64,000 nucleotides of DNA from Deefgea rivuli DSM 18356 (GTDB lineage: Bacteria; Pseudomonadota; Gammaproteobacteria; Burkholderiales; Chitinibacteraceae): positions 186,001 to 250,000 of the forward strand of contig NZ_JHVM01000008.1 in assembly GCF_000620145.1 (NCBI RefSeq), written 5' to 3'. The notes below the pieces were generated by a model. It did not search any database. It was not told where the DNA came from and saw only the letters and a program-made list of their open reading frames with translations. Both the position numbers and the translations under genes were made by a program. This document shows positions 34,730-43,202 of the stretch, in pieces (positions within the stretch are counted from its first letter, which is position 1; each line of letters starts with the position of its first letter).

Positions 34730-35878
34730 ATGAGCACCGCCCTTATAAAACCCTCCTTACTGATATGGTCCCGTCAACGCGCCAACCTGACACAACAGCA
34801 GGTTGCGGATACGCTCGCGGTTAAACTAGCCAAGATCATTGCTTGGGAGGCAGGAGAAGAGCAGCCCACATTCAAGCAAGCTCAAAAATGGGCTAATGCC
34901 ACACATGTGCCATTTGGGTATCTGTTTTTAAGCTCCCCACCACAAGATGAGATAGCAATTCCAGATTTACGGACTGTCGGTGGTGCTGTACTGGACAAGC
35001 CTAGCCCAGCCTTGCAAGAAATGGTTAAAGATGCGCTCAAAAAACAGGATTGGTTTAAAGAATACCTAATCGATCAAGGTGCAGAACCTTTGCCATTCAT
35101 TGGTAAATTCAGCCACACAGCTCGTATGGCCGATGTTGTTGCAGATATGCGTATGGTGCTTGGTTTTGCAGATCCGCAGCAGCATCCTAACCATGACGAT
35201 TACCTGCGAAAAATCATTGCAAATGCTGAAGTAGCCGGCATTTTGGTTATGCGCTCTGGCATCGTTGGCGCAAATACACATCGTAAACTCGATGTCGCTG
35301 AGTTTCGCGGATTTGCAATCAGCGACCCTATTGCACCCATCGTTTTTATTAATAGTGCCGATGCACCAAGCGCCAGACTATTTACTCTTATTCATGAATT
35401 GGCACACCTCTGGATTGGCAGCTCTGGAATTTCCAATTTCAGTAGGAATGTAGATCGTAAAGAAGAAGCTTTTTGCAATCAGGTCGCAGGTGAGTTTCTT
35501 GTCCCAGAAACTGAAATAAAGCATTTTTGGAATGATGAACTAGTTCTCTGGACCGATAACTTGGCAGGGCTCGCAAGCCGTTTCAAAGTTAGTAAATTAG
35601 TCGTTGCTAAACGCGCGGCTGACTTGGGATTTATTAGTGATAATGAGTATGCAACTTACTATAGGAACGAGCTTGAGTTGCATCGACAAAGCAAAAGTAA
35701 AGACAGCGGTGGAAGTGGTGATTTTTACGCTAATCTGGGTGCACGTAATGGCAAACGATTGAGCCAAGCTGTTGTGGCTGCCGCGTTAAGTGGTCAGATG
35801 TTATTACGTGACGCGGCGAGTCTTTTGGGTGTTCAACCTTCTAAAATAACAACATTCGCGGGTAAGCTCAACATATGA
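34730..35878 (+). CDS. HTH + ImmA/IrrE metallopeptidase (antitoxin-type)
   Basis: ATG 34730 gives 382 residues. An XRE helix-turn-helix occupies about residues 8-60 (RQRANLTQQQVADTLAVKLAKI). An ImmA/IrrE-type zinc peptidase follows, with the motif LIHELAHLWIG and a later glutamate in DRKEEAFCNQVAGEFLVP. It overlaps the DUF4411 gene by 4 bp (ATGA). XRE-ImmA genes fused and coupled this way are known partners of DUF4411 proteins, forming a toxin-antitoxin-like pair in which this gene is the regulator or antitoxin. Confidence 0.85.
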   Translation: MSTALIKPSLLIWSRQRANLTQQQVADTLAVKLAKIIAWEAGEEQPTFKQAQKWANATHVPFGYLFLSSPPQDEIAIPDLRTVGGAVLDKPSPALQEMVKDALKKQDWFKEYLIDQGAEPLPFIGKFSHTARMADVVADMRMVLGFADPQQHPNHDDYLRKIIANAEVAGILVMRSGIVGANTHRKLDVAEFRGFAISDPIAPIVFINSADAPSARLFTLIHELAHLWIGSSGISNFSRNVDRKEEAFCNQVAGEFLVPETEIKHFWNDELVLWTDNLAGLASRFKVSKLVVAKRAADLGFISDNEYATYYRNELELHRQSKSKDSGGSGDFYANLGARNGKRLSQAVVAAALSGQMLLRDAASLLGVQPSKITTFAGKLNI

Positions 35879-36369
35879 GATATTTGCTCGATTCAAATAC
35901 TTTTATTCAGGCCAAAAATTTTTATTATAATCCTGCATTCTGTCCTGCTTATTGGGATTGGATTCAGCAAAAACACTCAGCTGCCGTCGTATCTAGCATC
36001 TGTTTTGTTGCTGAGGAGCTGGAGAAAGGTAACGATTTTCTTTCCACTTGGGTCAAAGAATACGATCAATTTTTCATTGACGTAGACGATCAAGAAACAC
36101 AAGAGGCATACCAGCAAATTGTTAAATATGTCGCTGAACATCAAGATGGTATGAAGCCCAACGCGATGCCCGATTTCTTATCTGGGGCAGATCCTTGGCT
36201 TATAGCAAAAGCGATTGTGATCGGCTCGACCATCGTTACTCAAGAAAAGAAAGATCCACTCAATAAGAAGAAATTCCTCATTCCAAATATTGCTGCTGTA
36301 TTTGGAATGAAATGCATCAACACCTTTGAATTGCTGAGTATGGAGTCTGCAGTTTTTAAAGCTCACTGA
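35875..36369 (+). CDS. DUF4411 PIN-like putative toxin
   Basis: This 164-residue protein begins MRYLLDSNTFIQAKNFYY, the DUF4411 signature, with PIN-like acidic residues: D6, a glutamate in ICFVAEELEKG, and the aspartates in SGADPWLIAKAI. It is probably a metal-dependent RNase. It is translationally coupled to the HTH-ImmA gene and together they form a mobile toxin-antitoxin-like unit that could stabilise the element. Confidence 0.82.
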   Translation: MRYLLDSNTFIQAKNFYYNPAFCPAYWDWIQQKHSAAVVSSICFVAEELEKGNDFLSTWVKEYDQFFIDVDDQETQEAYQQIVKYVAEHQDGMKPNAMPDFLSGADPWLIAKAIVIGSTIVTQEKKDPLNKKKFLIPNIAAVFGMKCINTFELLSMESAVFKAH

Positions 36370-36501
36370 ATGTACTAATTCAAGTTGCGTGCTGTTCTGC
36401 TGGTTAATGCCAATGGAGGCTATGGCTGAGCAGCGCCAGCAGGGTGCTAAAATATTGAAGACAACTATCGCGAACCAACGTTATGTTCTTCTAAGGCCGA
36501 C

Positions 36502-37032
36502 ATGATCCACGAGTCCAGTTATTGGAAAGATGATCTTCTCAAACTCGCGAGCAGACTTGAGCGTAGGCTTATCCAAACACGTTGGGGCGAAAAAAATCTT
36601 TACACCATTGAGAAAGAAATATTCCTCGGCTTCTACTCAATCAGAAAATTAATTGAATCAAAGAAAATTTCCGACAAAATATCCCACAAGAAATATTCAA
36701 TCCATGAATTTGCTTATCGTGGAAATGCTGTCTCTCTCGCAACTTTTTTTAAAGAATCAGAGTACGATTTAAGCAAGTCAAAAGTCACTGAAATATCAAT
36801 ATCAGCACTTTGCAATCAATTTATTCACAGCCATCATTTTTTACCGTTTCTCCCAAATAATAAAAACCTTATAGGCTTTTTCTTTTGCTCAGACCACAAA
36901 AGGACTAAGGGGCTTTATCTGATAACTCTCTTTGACGTGGTTGATATTTACCGCACAGTGGGAAATAATTACCCGCACACCATGTGTATAAAGCAGTTAC
37001 CGAATGGTAAACAGACTACGACCATTGAGTAG
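36502..37032 (+). CDS. Cassette-like protein of unknown function
   Basis: This 176-residue cytoplasmic protein has the N-terminal pattern LASRLERRLIQTRWGEKNLY followed by EKEIFLGFYSIRKLIESKK. I recall related conserved hypotheticals in mobile regions but no function. GTTATGT lies 22 bases upstream, which resembles a cassette boundary core, though I could not find its paired half. It is AT-rich compared with core genes. Confidence 0.6.
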   Translation: MIHESSYWKDDLLKLASRLERRLIQTRWGEKNLYTIEKEIFLGFYSIRKLIESKKISDKISHKKYSIHEFAYRGNAVSLATFFKESEYDLSKSKVTEISISALCNQFIHSHHFLPFLPNNKNLIGFFFCSDHKRTKGLYLITLFDVVDIYRTVGNNYPHTMCIKQLPNGKQTTTIE

Positions 37033-37111
37033 GCACATAATATTGCTCCTCATCTTTGTTTACTGTACCGTCCGCTTTTGCCGAACTGCCGCCGTTGTGT
37101 GAAGTTAACTG

Positions 37112-37154
37112 AGCGGCAGCTTTACTTCCCTTACCTGTTACTCACGCTGCCGCT
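37112..37154. repeat. Hairpin-forming repeat
   Basis: AGCGGCAGC pairs exactly with GCTGCCGCT across 25 bases. It sits in the gap after the cassette-like gene, near a GCCGAACTGCCGCCG run related to family B starts. Confidence 0.45.
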
Positions 37155-37413
37155 GGCTCGGCATGTGCCACGTCGCTACAAGCAGGCTATCCCTAAATTT
37201 TACCCAGTCGTTTTCGGTGAAGGGGGGCGCCCTTGATAGTCGTGCTGGCGTTTAGATGTAAAGATTGAGGTTTGGTGGAGTGTCAAGATTCAAGTACAAT
37301 CTTGACAGATTCTATCGCCAAGTCACGAGGGCAGATGTAGTGACTTGATTCATTTGGGAAAAGCGGAATCTTTACAAGTTTACTGCGCTTAATTTTTTTG
37401 GGGAGGAGTGATA

Positions 37414-37545
37414 ATGGAACAACTCTGGCAAGCAACATTTCTCATTGCGGGGACATTTGTTGCGTTTGGCCTTCTTGGGGTAGTTGTGCATCTCTTTACC
37501 AGAAAGAAAGATGCAAAACATAACCATTTGCCGCACGCACACTGA
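37414..37545 (+). CDS. 43-residue single-pass membrane protein
   Basis: A strong ribosome-binding site (GGGGAGGAG) stands seven bases before ATG 37414. The product begins MEQLWQATFLIAGTFVAFGL, forms one membrane helix, and ends with a basic, histidine-rich tail (KKDAKHNHLPHAH). No family is recognised. It lies alone in the cargo before the tniQ genes. Confidence 0.6.
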   Translation: MEQLWQATFLIAGTFVAFGLLGVVVHLFTRKKDAKHNHLPHAH

Positions 37546-37605
37546 ATTTAAGCACTGAACCTAAACCTGTTTGCCTCTACGGATGTTCGCGCCGACGCGA
37601 TTTTA

Positions 37606-37712
37606 ACCCAGTTGCCGATATTTGCTTGACCTAGGCACATGCTTTGGAGTCCATTGAAATCTATCGAGATATTGGCTTTTGATGTGGGTCAGCTGAATAT
37701 CGGCAGTTGGGT
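37606..37712. repeat. 107-bp imperfect palindrome
   Basis: ACCCAGTTGCCGATATT (37606-37622) faces AATATCGGCAGTTGGGT (37696-37712); 15 of 17 pair. Pairing continues inward with TGACC...CACAT against ATGTGGGTCA. It could be a MITE remnant or a structured RNA. No gene overlaps it. Confidence 0.65.
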
Positions 37713-38060
37713 CAATAAAACATCGGCGACAACAGCTAGAGCTTTATTCTATTGAAAAAGTTGGTCGTTTGCTGCTGGGAGCGAGAATTCATGCAAAATT
37801 CAAGTCAAACTGCCTGTTATAGAAGCGAATCCATGTCAATTTGCTGAGTTCATGAGCAAATTTTAGGCATATTAATCATGGTGCAGGAGAAAAATTTAGA
37901 TTTTCAACAGTATCGCTGAAGTCAAGACACATCATAGACGATGCGCAGTAGCAGCTTACACATTTGAAAACACCCACTTGGAGTGAGTGCTGGTTTAAAA
38001 AAATAATTTAGGCCGCTTTTGTCGGTAATTGCTAAATCGATTTAAACCGCCCCCAAATTG

Positions 38061-39494
38061 TTAATCCTTTAAGAGACGCTTTACACGCACCCATCTTAAA
38101 TCAGCAGTTTCAGCTTCACGAACCAATTCCATTAACTCCTGAAGTGCTTTTTTGCAAAAATAGCGAGTAGATGGAATACCTACTTGGCGCATATGATTAA
38201 TAACCGTTGCTATATTAAGGTCTAGCGATTTGGCCATTTTTGTAATATCCCCATGATTAGCAAGATATGCCACTTTCATTTCAGGTCGCATAGGCATAAG
38301 CAGTGTTTTTGGTATTTCAGATAAACCTCGGCTGTCCTTTTCAAGCGCAAGATCTTCTTTGGAAGGGGGTTTAGGTTTAACAAAAATATCAGCATCACGA
38401 ACAATCTCAAAAATAACATGCCGTTCAGCTTCATTTAGCAATACTGCGGATGGAACACCAGCCTTCTTCATATGGCGTGTCACCGTCGACATATCCTTTT
38501 CCAAAAATTTAGTCATTGCGCTGAAGTTACCCTCGCACTGCAAGTATGCATTTTGCATATCCGATCGCATTATTACTTTCTTAGGGAAAGACAGTTTATG
38601 CAGATCAAGTGGTAATTCAAAAAACTTAGAAACAGCATAGTCCACATCATCGTGGCACAAAGCCAAAGTCAGGGCATGCGCCAACCCCGTGCAAACTTGA
38701 CTTCCAACAACTCCATCCAAAGCAGAAAAAGGCACCCCTTTCAGCTTTTTGGCTAATTCAGGCCAATGTGTGGCTAGCCAAAGACTAGGTAACTCTTGTT
38801 GCACCCGATCACTAATTCTTGTTGCACTACCACGCAGCACAACCTTCAAACCCATTTGACGTAATGCGGTGCTATGAAAAGCAGACGCAACGTAGCGACA
38901 CTGTCGTCGTTGATTGAGGAAACGGCTTGAAATTTTGATATATCGCGAAATAACAGGATGATACTGAAGTTCAGCAAGTTCTTTTGGAACTGTTTCAGCA
39001 ATTGCACTCCATCGCTGAGGTGGCTCGTCAAATGCATGTTGTTTGTGAATATAGCTCAACGCTGCGCTGTGAATTGGACAGGCATCAACTCCCGGTAATT
39101 GATGAAATCTACGCCAATAGGAGAACCCTAGATCACGCTTATCACTATCCACGCACTCATCGCAAAAATATGCGGCATCACGCTCATGCTTTAAAGCCGC
39201 ACGTTGGCGACTTTTTGCAACCGACTCAAATTTTCGCGGCTCTTCTCGCTCAAAAGTTGTGACCCAATAGAAAGGGAGCATCGTATGCTTCTGCAAATAC
39301 TCCTCGGATTCCATTCCTAGATGCGTCGTAATTAAGCGATCAACTGATGGAGGTTCCCAATCTTTTGCTCCACTTCGAAAACATTGATCCAATTCACGAA
39401 TAAGCTGCGACGAAGAATTATAGCCATTAACTCGGCCCAATCGACCGAAGTGCCCACCCACAAATTCATCGGGTAGTGGTTGTACAAAAAACAT
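38061..39494 (-). CDS. tniQ: TniQ-family target selector (second copy)
   Basis: This 477-residue protein has the TniQ N-terminus (PLPDEFVGGHFGRLGRVNGY) and a CCCH zinc finger (CDEC near residue 110 and CPIH about 28 residues later). Its C-terminal half contains two homologous helix-turn-helix-like repeats (GNFSAMTKFLEKDMSTVTRH and GDITKMAKSLDLNIATVINH). TniQ proteins link TnsC to a target. Being distinct from the longer TnsD copy, it may direct a second target pathway, such as mobile plasmids or another site. Confidence 0.87.
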   Translation of the reverse strand: MFFVQPLPDEFVGGHFGRLGRVNGYNSSSQLIRELDQCFRSGAKDWEPPSVDRLITTHLGMESEEYLQKHTMLPFYWVTTFEREEPRKFESVAKSRQRAALKHERDAAYFCDECVDSDKRDLGFSYWRRFHQLPGVDACPIHSAALSYIHKQHAFDEPPQRWSAIAETVPKELAELQYHPVISRYIKISSRFLNQRRQCRYVASAFHSTALRQMGLKVVLRGSATRISDRVQQELPSLWLATHWPELAKKLKGVPFSALDGVVGSQVCTGLAHALTLALCHDDVDYAVSKFFELPLDLHKLSFPKKVIMRSDMQNAYLQCEGNFSAMTKFLEKDMSTVTRHMKKAGVPSAVLLNEAERHVIFEIVRDADIFVKPKPPSKEDLALEKDSRGLSEIPKTLLMPMRPEMKVAYLANHGDITKMAKSLDLNIATVINHMRQVGIPSTRYFCKKALQELMELVREAETADLRWVRVKRLLKD

Positions 39495-39773
39495 GAAATT
39501 TACCGATACTGAAAAATTTAGAACGAAAGGATTAAAGTGCGCGATTAACTGAAGTCAGGGCGAAATCGTGGACATCACGACGCTCCCAAACCGAGGCTAT
39601 AGCAACCTACATTAATTGTTGATTGCCACGAACTTTGATAGATTCACGCGGCAGTGTGTGATTGATGCATTGATTGCGCGGGGTCATTCAATTTGAGAAA
39701 TGCCAACTGCTTTGACCTTGGCTTCGATAACGACATCTTTTTCTATTGGATAGCAACAGATACAAATTATTAT

Positions 39774-41507
39774 CTAGTCCCCATGAACTACAGAATTTAT
39801 TGCTTTGCGAGTTAATGGCAGTTTATTAAGTTGACTTAGTTTTGGTCGTAACTCCGGTATCTGTTGGTAAATCAACTGAACTGTAATTCTGAACTCTGGC
39901 GCATCGCGTGTTGCCTCTTGGGCAACACGCAACACTGCTTGAGAAAATTCTATGTCCCTCGCATTCCAGTCGACACTTTTATGATTACTACGAGGCGGCT
40001 TAGGTAAATACTGGCATTTCTGTTTTAACCAGCTAGGGTCATTTCGATACAACCACATATAGGTCGCTGGAGCCAAAGTTCGTAAAGCCTTGCAGCTCAA
40101 AGTAGGACAATTCTCCATAAGTGCGCTCCAACATGCTCGATTGATATTCAGCGCTTTAGCATCACGTGCAGAATGCCACGCTTCTGATAATTTGGGCTCT
40201 GTTCGCATAACTGTAGTGATTGCCTGTACCGAGACCCCATAAATTTTAGCCAATTCATTTTTGTCCTCGCCCTTACGCAAATCTTCTATCAACTGAGTTC
40301 TTGCATATGGTTGCAGGCGCTTTGGTCGTCGTTTGGGTTTTAGCCCTGCCTTTGCAGCCCATACCATGGCAGTTGTCGTATCAATGCCAATCTGCCGAGC
40401 TGCGTTTCGATATGAACTACCATTTTTAAGTAATTCAATTAATTTTACAGGAAGTTCCTGGCTTAACATTTCACCGGGGGATAACTCTGAATCAGGGCTT
40501 AAAATAACTGTCGGATCAATCGAAACTGATCCAACCATTTTATAGATTTCTTGAAAAGCATCCCAAGTCTCGAACAAGGTAAAAATAATCAAAAGATGCC
40601 ACAACGGATGACATCCGCTACGTGGTTGATACAGTAAACGATTCATTTGCCGTGCAGCTTCATCTTGCGAACTAGGGAACGCATTTAAAGCAGGAAAATA
40701 TCGCAAGTGCACACTACGAGCAAAGATCAAATCAGCTATTTTAGATATGCGTAACCGTTGCGACTGGTAAAGCCCCATTTCTGCTAATTGATATCGGTAG
40801 CTCTCCCACATCACATTTGGATCGATAAAAAATGCCGATGGTAACGAAGCTACCTTACAACAAAGGCTACTAAATGCTAAAGAATGCTTCATTACTTCGT
40901 TCGACACTGCCGACGACAAGCCTTCTTCAAAAACTGAAGGCGGTACGAGAGTATTCAGTGTTGGCAGACTCCATTGAAATCGACCTACACCATTCGATTT
41001 CAATGTGGACTCATACAAAATTTGATTGTGTTTATTGCAAACACATACCCCAGGATACTGGTGAATGACATGCCAGTAAGCGACACCATACTGCTCAATA
41101 TCAGCTCGAAAACATGCCAAGCAGGCTTTGAGTGGATGATGAGCACGAAAACGACTTGTGAGCAAACCAAGTCTATATTTCAGCGACCCTAAACCATCTA
41201 TTTGTATGGTGTTAAGCACCAACGTTTGCAACTCGATACTTTTCCATGGCAAATAAAATGGCAGCAACGTATGTCCATAAATAATATCAATCGAAGAACC
41301 CAACCGACCATACGTTCTTTGAACAAACTCACCTAGTCGACATGGGAAATCATGTTGGCTACCACGTTGCAAATGGCCAAACAACTGTTGGCAGGTCAAG
41401 CTCGACACCAAATGACCAACGATCTGGTGATAACGGCTACACCAGCTAAATAGAGTCTCCTCTGGGAGCCAACACAGCGAAGTTTCAAATATTTTCGACT
41501 TGGCCAT
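39774..41507 (-). CDS. tnsD: TnsD-type target selector (attTn7 recognition)
   Basis: This 577-residue protein has a TniQ N-terminus (CWLPEETLFSWCSRYHQIVG), a zinc finger (CLAC, then CVCNKH), and TnsD-like C-terminal helix-turn-helix units (YRNAARQIGIDTTTAMVWAA, KNELAKIYGVSVQAITTVMR). Tn7 TnsD binds the end of glmS and recruits TnsC. This copy is the better candidate because the element sits exactly at the glmS site. It is slightly longer than Tn7 TnsD (about 508 residues). It is divergent from the small HTH gene. Confidence 0.88.
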   Translation of the reverse strand: MAKSKIFETSLCWLPEETLFSWCSRYHQIVGHLVSSLTCQQLFGHLQRGSQHDFPCRLGEFVQRTYGRLGSSIDIIYGHTLLPFYLPWKSIELQTLVLNTIQIDGLGSLKYRLGLLTSRFRAHHPLKACLACFRADIEQYGVAYWHVIHQYPGVCVCNKHNQILYESTLKSNGVGRFQWSLPTLNTLVPPSVFEEGLSSAVSNEVMKHSLAFSSLCCKVASLPSAFFIDPNVMWESYRYQLAEMGLYQSQRLRISKIADLIFARSVHLRYFPALNAFPSSQDEAARQMNRLLYQPRSGCHPLWHLLIIFTLFETWDAFQEIYKMVGSVSIDPTVILSPDSELSPGEMLSQELPVKLIELLKNGSSYRNAARQIGIDTTTAMVWAAKAGLKPKRRPKRLQPYARTQLIEDLRKGEDKNELAKIYGVSVQAITTVMRTEPKLSEAWHSARDAKALNINRACWSALMENCPTLSCKALRTLAPATYMWLYRNDPSWLKQKCQYLPKPPRSNHKSVDWNARDIEFSQAVLRVAQEATRDAPEFRITVQLIYQQIPELRPKLSQLNKLPLTRKAINSVVHGD

Positions 41508-41682
41508 CTGTCCCTCTCAGTTAATCTCTAACACTCAGTATGAAGATTTCAGGGCGTCTTTTGATACTGATAGTATTCATATTTAATGTTTATATTCAAC
41601 AACTTAAATTATAAACCTCTATTGAAATATCAGACAAAAAATGTCATAGTACAAATATTCTTACGAATTTGGATGTTTAAGC

Positions 41683-41919
41683 ATGAGTCATTTGAAGTCA
41701 GCTGAAGAAGCCAGAAAAATGCTACAAGCCCATGGGCTTAGAATCAGTTCATGGGCAGATGCGAATGGATTCCAGCGTGCACATGTGTATGCATTACTTG
41801 AAGGACGTGCTCGTGGTACGTCAGGAGAAGCACATAAAATTGCTATTGCCCTTGGAATGAAGGCGGAGCCAATAGGCCCAAGTCCACTACCAACGACAGC
41901 AGAAGCAACTTCGACCTGA
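41683..41919 (+). CDS. Small helix-turn-helix regulator
   Basis: This 78-residue protein has a Cro/Ner-like helix-turn-helix (ARKMLQAHGLRISSWADANG, then FQRAHVYALLEGRARGTSGE). It lies between divergent tnsD and the tnsABC operon, so it may control transposition gene expression. Confidence 0.75.
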   Translation: MSHLKSAEEARKMLQAHGLRISSWADANGFQRAHVYALLEGRARGTSGEAHKIAIALGMKAEPIGPSPLPTTAEATST

Positions 41920-42030
41920 TTTACGGAGATAAAGCACGAATTAAAACATTGGAAGTTGATATGCAAAAAATAAATGAAAAGGAATTATAAATGCCAACTT
42001 TTTAACATTTTTGTGACAGGTTAAAGCAAA

Positions 42031-42064
42031 AAAGCCGCGCACTCTGGCAGGAGTACACGGCTTT
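42031..42064 (-). terminator. Hairpin with minus-strand T tract
   Basis: AAAGCCG pairs with CGGCTTT; on the minus strand TTTTTTGC follows. It may also loosely end the small regulator's transcript. No minus-strand gene lies directly upstream. Confidence 0.5.
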
Positions 42065-42116
42065 ATTGAATATGCAGATCGCTTTGCTGGCCGATCAAAT
42101 CTCATATTCATCTCCC

Positions 42117-42140
42117 GCAGCCTCTTTGTCAAGAGGCTGC
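42117..42140. promoter_or_regulatory. Perfect 10-bp inverted repeat upstream of tnsA
   Basis: GCAGCCTCTT and AAGAGGCTGC flank a 4-base loop, 87 bp before the tnsA ATG, with no T tract. It may be an operator (for the small HTH protein or TnsB) or a leader hairpin. Confidence 0.5.
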
Positions 42141-42226
42141 GCGGAACTGCTTGAACCTGCAAAGTCCTTTCACCGCTACCAAGCAACAGTCTTGGCGGCG
42201 GCAAATTGAATTTTCGGAGAGTAGCG

Positions 42227-43201
42227 ATGAATAAAACCCAAAATAAAGACCGTTTACTGATTAAACGTTACTTTGAACGTCAATCCCAGTCAAAATTTGG
42301 TAAAGACTATCAACCCGCCATCAAGGCTGTTCCATCCGAAGCACCTAGCATTTCACGTTGCTCCAGACTTTACTGGCCACGTTTTGAACGCGAGCTTCAT
42401 TTGTTATCCGAAGTGGAGCGTTGTGCATGTTTATTAGCTTTATATAATCCTTGCCTGTTTGAGCTCAATGAGCAACGGGTTTTATGGACACAACCTAGAC
42501 CCCATCCGCTTTCAGAGCATCCATTGATTCGTGAAACAACACTCCCCCCGTTGCCCGGTTTGTATCACATTGCCAAGCGTATTGGAGTCGAACGGACCTT
42601 GCGCACCGTTTGGTTAACAGATGACGCCGACTCTCCGCATGTAAAACTGCCATACGTGGGCGATCTGTTGCTATTTTTAACAGACGAGCAAGGTCCATTT
42701 CTCGTTAATTGGTCGGTCAAATCGACAGACAGTGGCTTCGAACAACAACTGGGACAACGCCCAAGCGCACGACGATCAGAAAGAAGTCAGGGGCGTGCAA
42801 AAATCAGGCATCAGTTAGAGGAGCTGAATTACTCTGAAGCCGGTATACAGACTATTCGTATCACAGGAACAAAACTCGACAAACAACTGTGCGCGAACTT
42901 AAGTCAACTCTATCCCTGGGTAATAAGAAAAATGACTTTGCATGCAGATTCGCGAGCCAAGATTATTGCTGAATATCAGCAAATTATTGGCACCCCTTCT
43001 TCACCGCTAGATATATTACCAACGTTACTGACACGCTATCACTGCACTCGCGAGGAAGCTCAGAACACACTATATCGAGGAATCTGGGAGCGAATACTTC
43101 CTGTCGACTTATTTAATCCGATATTGTTTGATCGTCCCTTGCGTTTCGCAAAATTAGACCCGCTTGTGCACTATGCAGACTGGTTCAGAAGGGGACAATA
43201 A
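42227..43201 (+). CDS. tnsA: TnsA transposon endonuclease
   Basis: ATG 42227 has GGAGAG seven bases upstream. The 324-residue protein matches TnsA, the restriction-like nuclease that cuts the 5' ends of the element. The catalytic region shows the acidic residue in YVGDLLLFLTDEQG and the lysine in FLVNWSVKS, with an upstream glutamate in the FERELHLLSEVER segment. The C-terminal part (IRKMTLHADSRAKIIAEYQQ) would contact TnsC. tnsB starts two bases after this stop. Confidence 0.88.
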   Translation: MNKTQNKDRLLIKRYFERQSQSKFGKDYQPAIKAVPSEAPSISRCSRLYWPRFERELHLLSEVERCACLLALYNPCLFELNEQRVLWTQPRPHPLSEHPLIRETTLPPLPGLYHIAKRIGVERTLRTVWLTDDADSPHVKLPYVGDLLLFLTDEQGPFLVNWSVKSTDSGFEQQLGQRPSARRSERSQGRAKIRHQLEELNYSEAGIQTIRITGTKLDKQLCANLSQLYPWVIRKMTLHADSRAKIIAEYQQIIGTPSSPLDILPTLLTRYHCTREEAQNTLYRGIWERILPVDLFNPILFDRPLRFAKLDPLVHYADWFRRGQ

Positions 43202-43202
43202 A

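Noticed and set aside
36478-36501. Second attC core (GTTATGT) before the 176-residue gene
   Set aside because: The matching left boxes could not be found, so only the boundary resemblance is noted.
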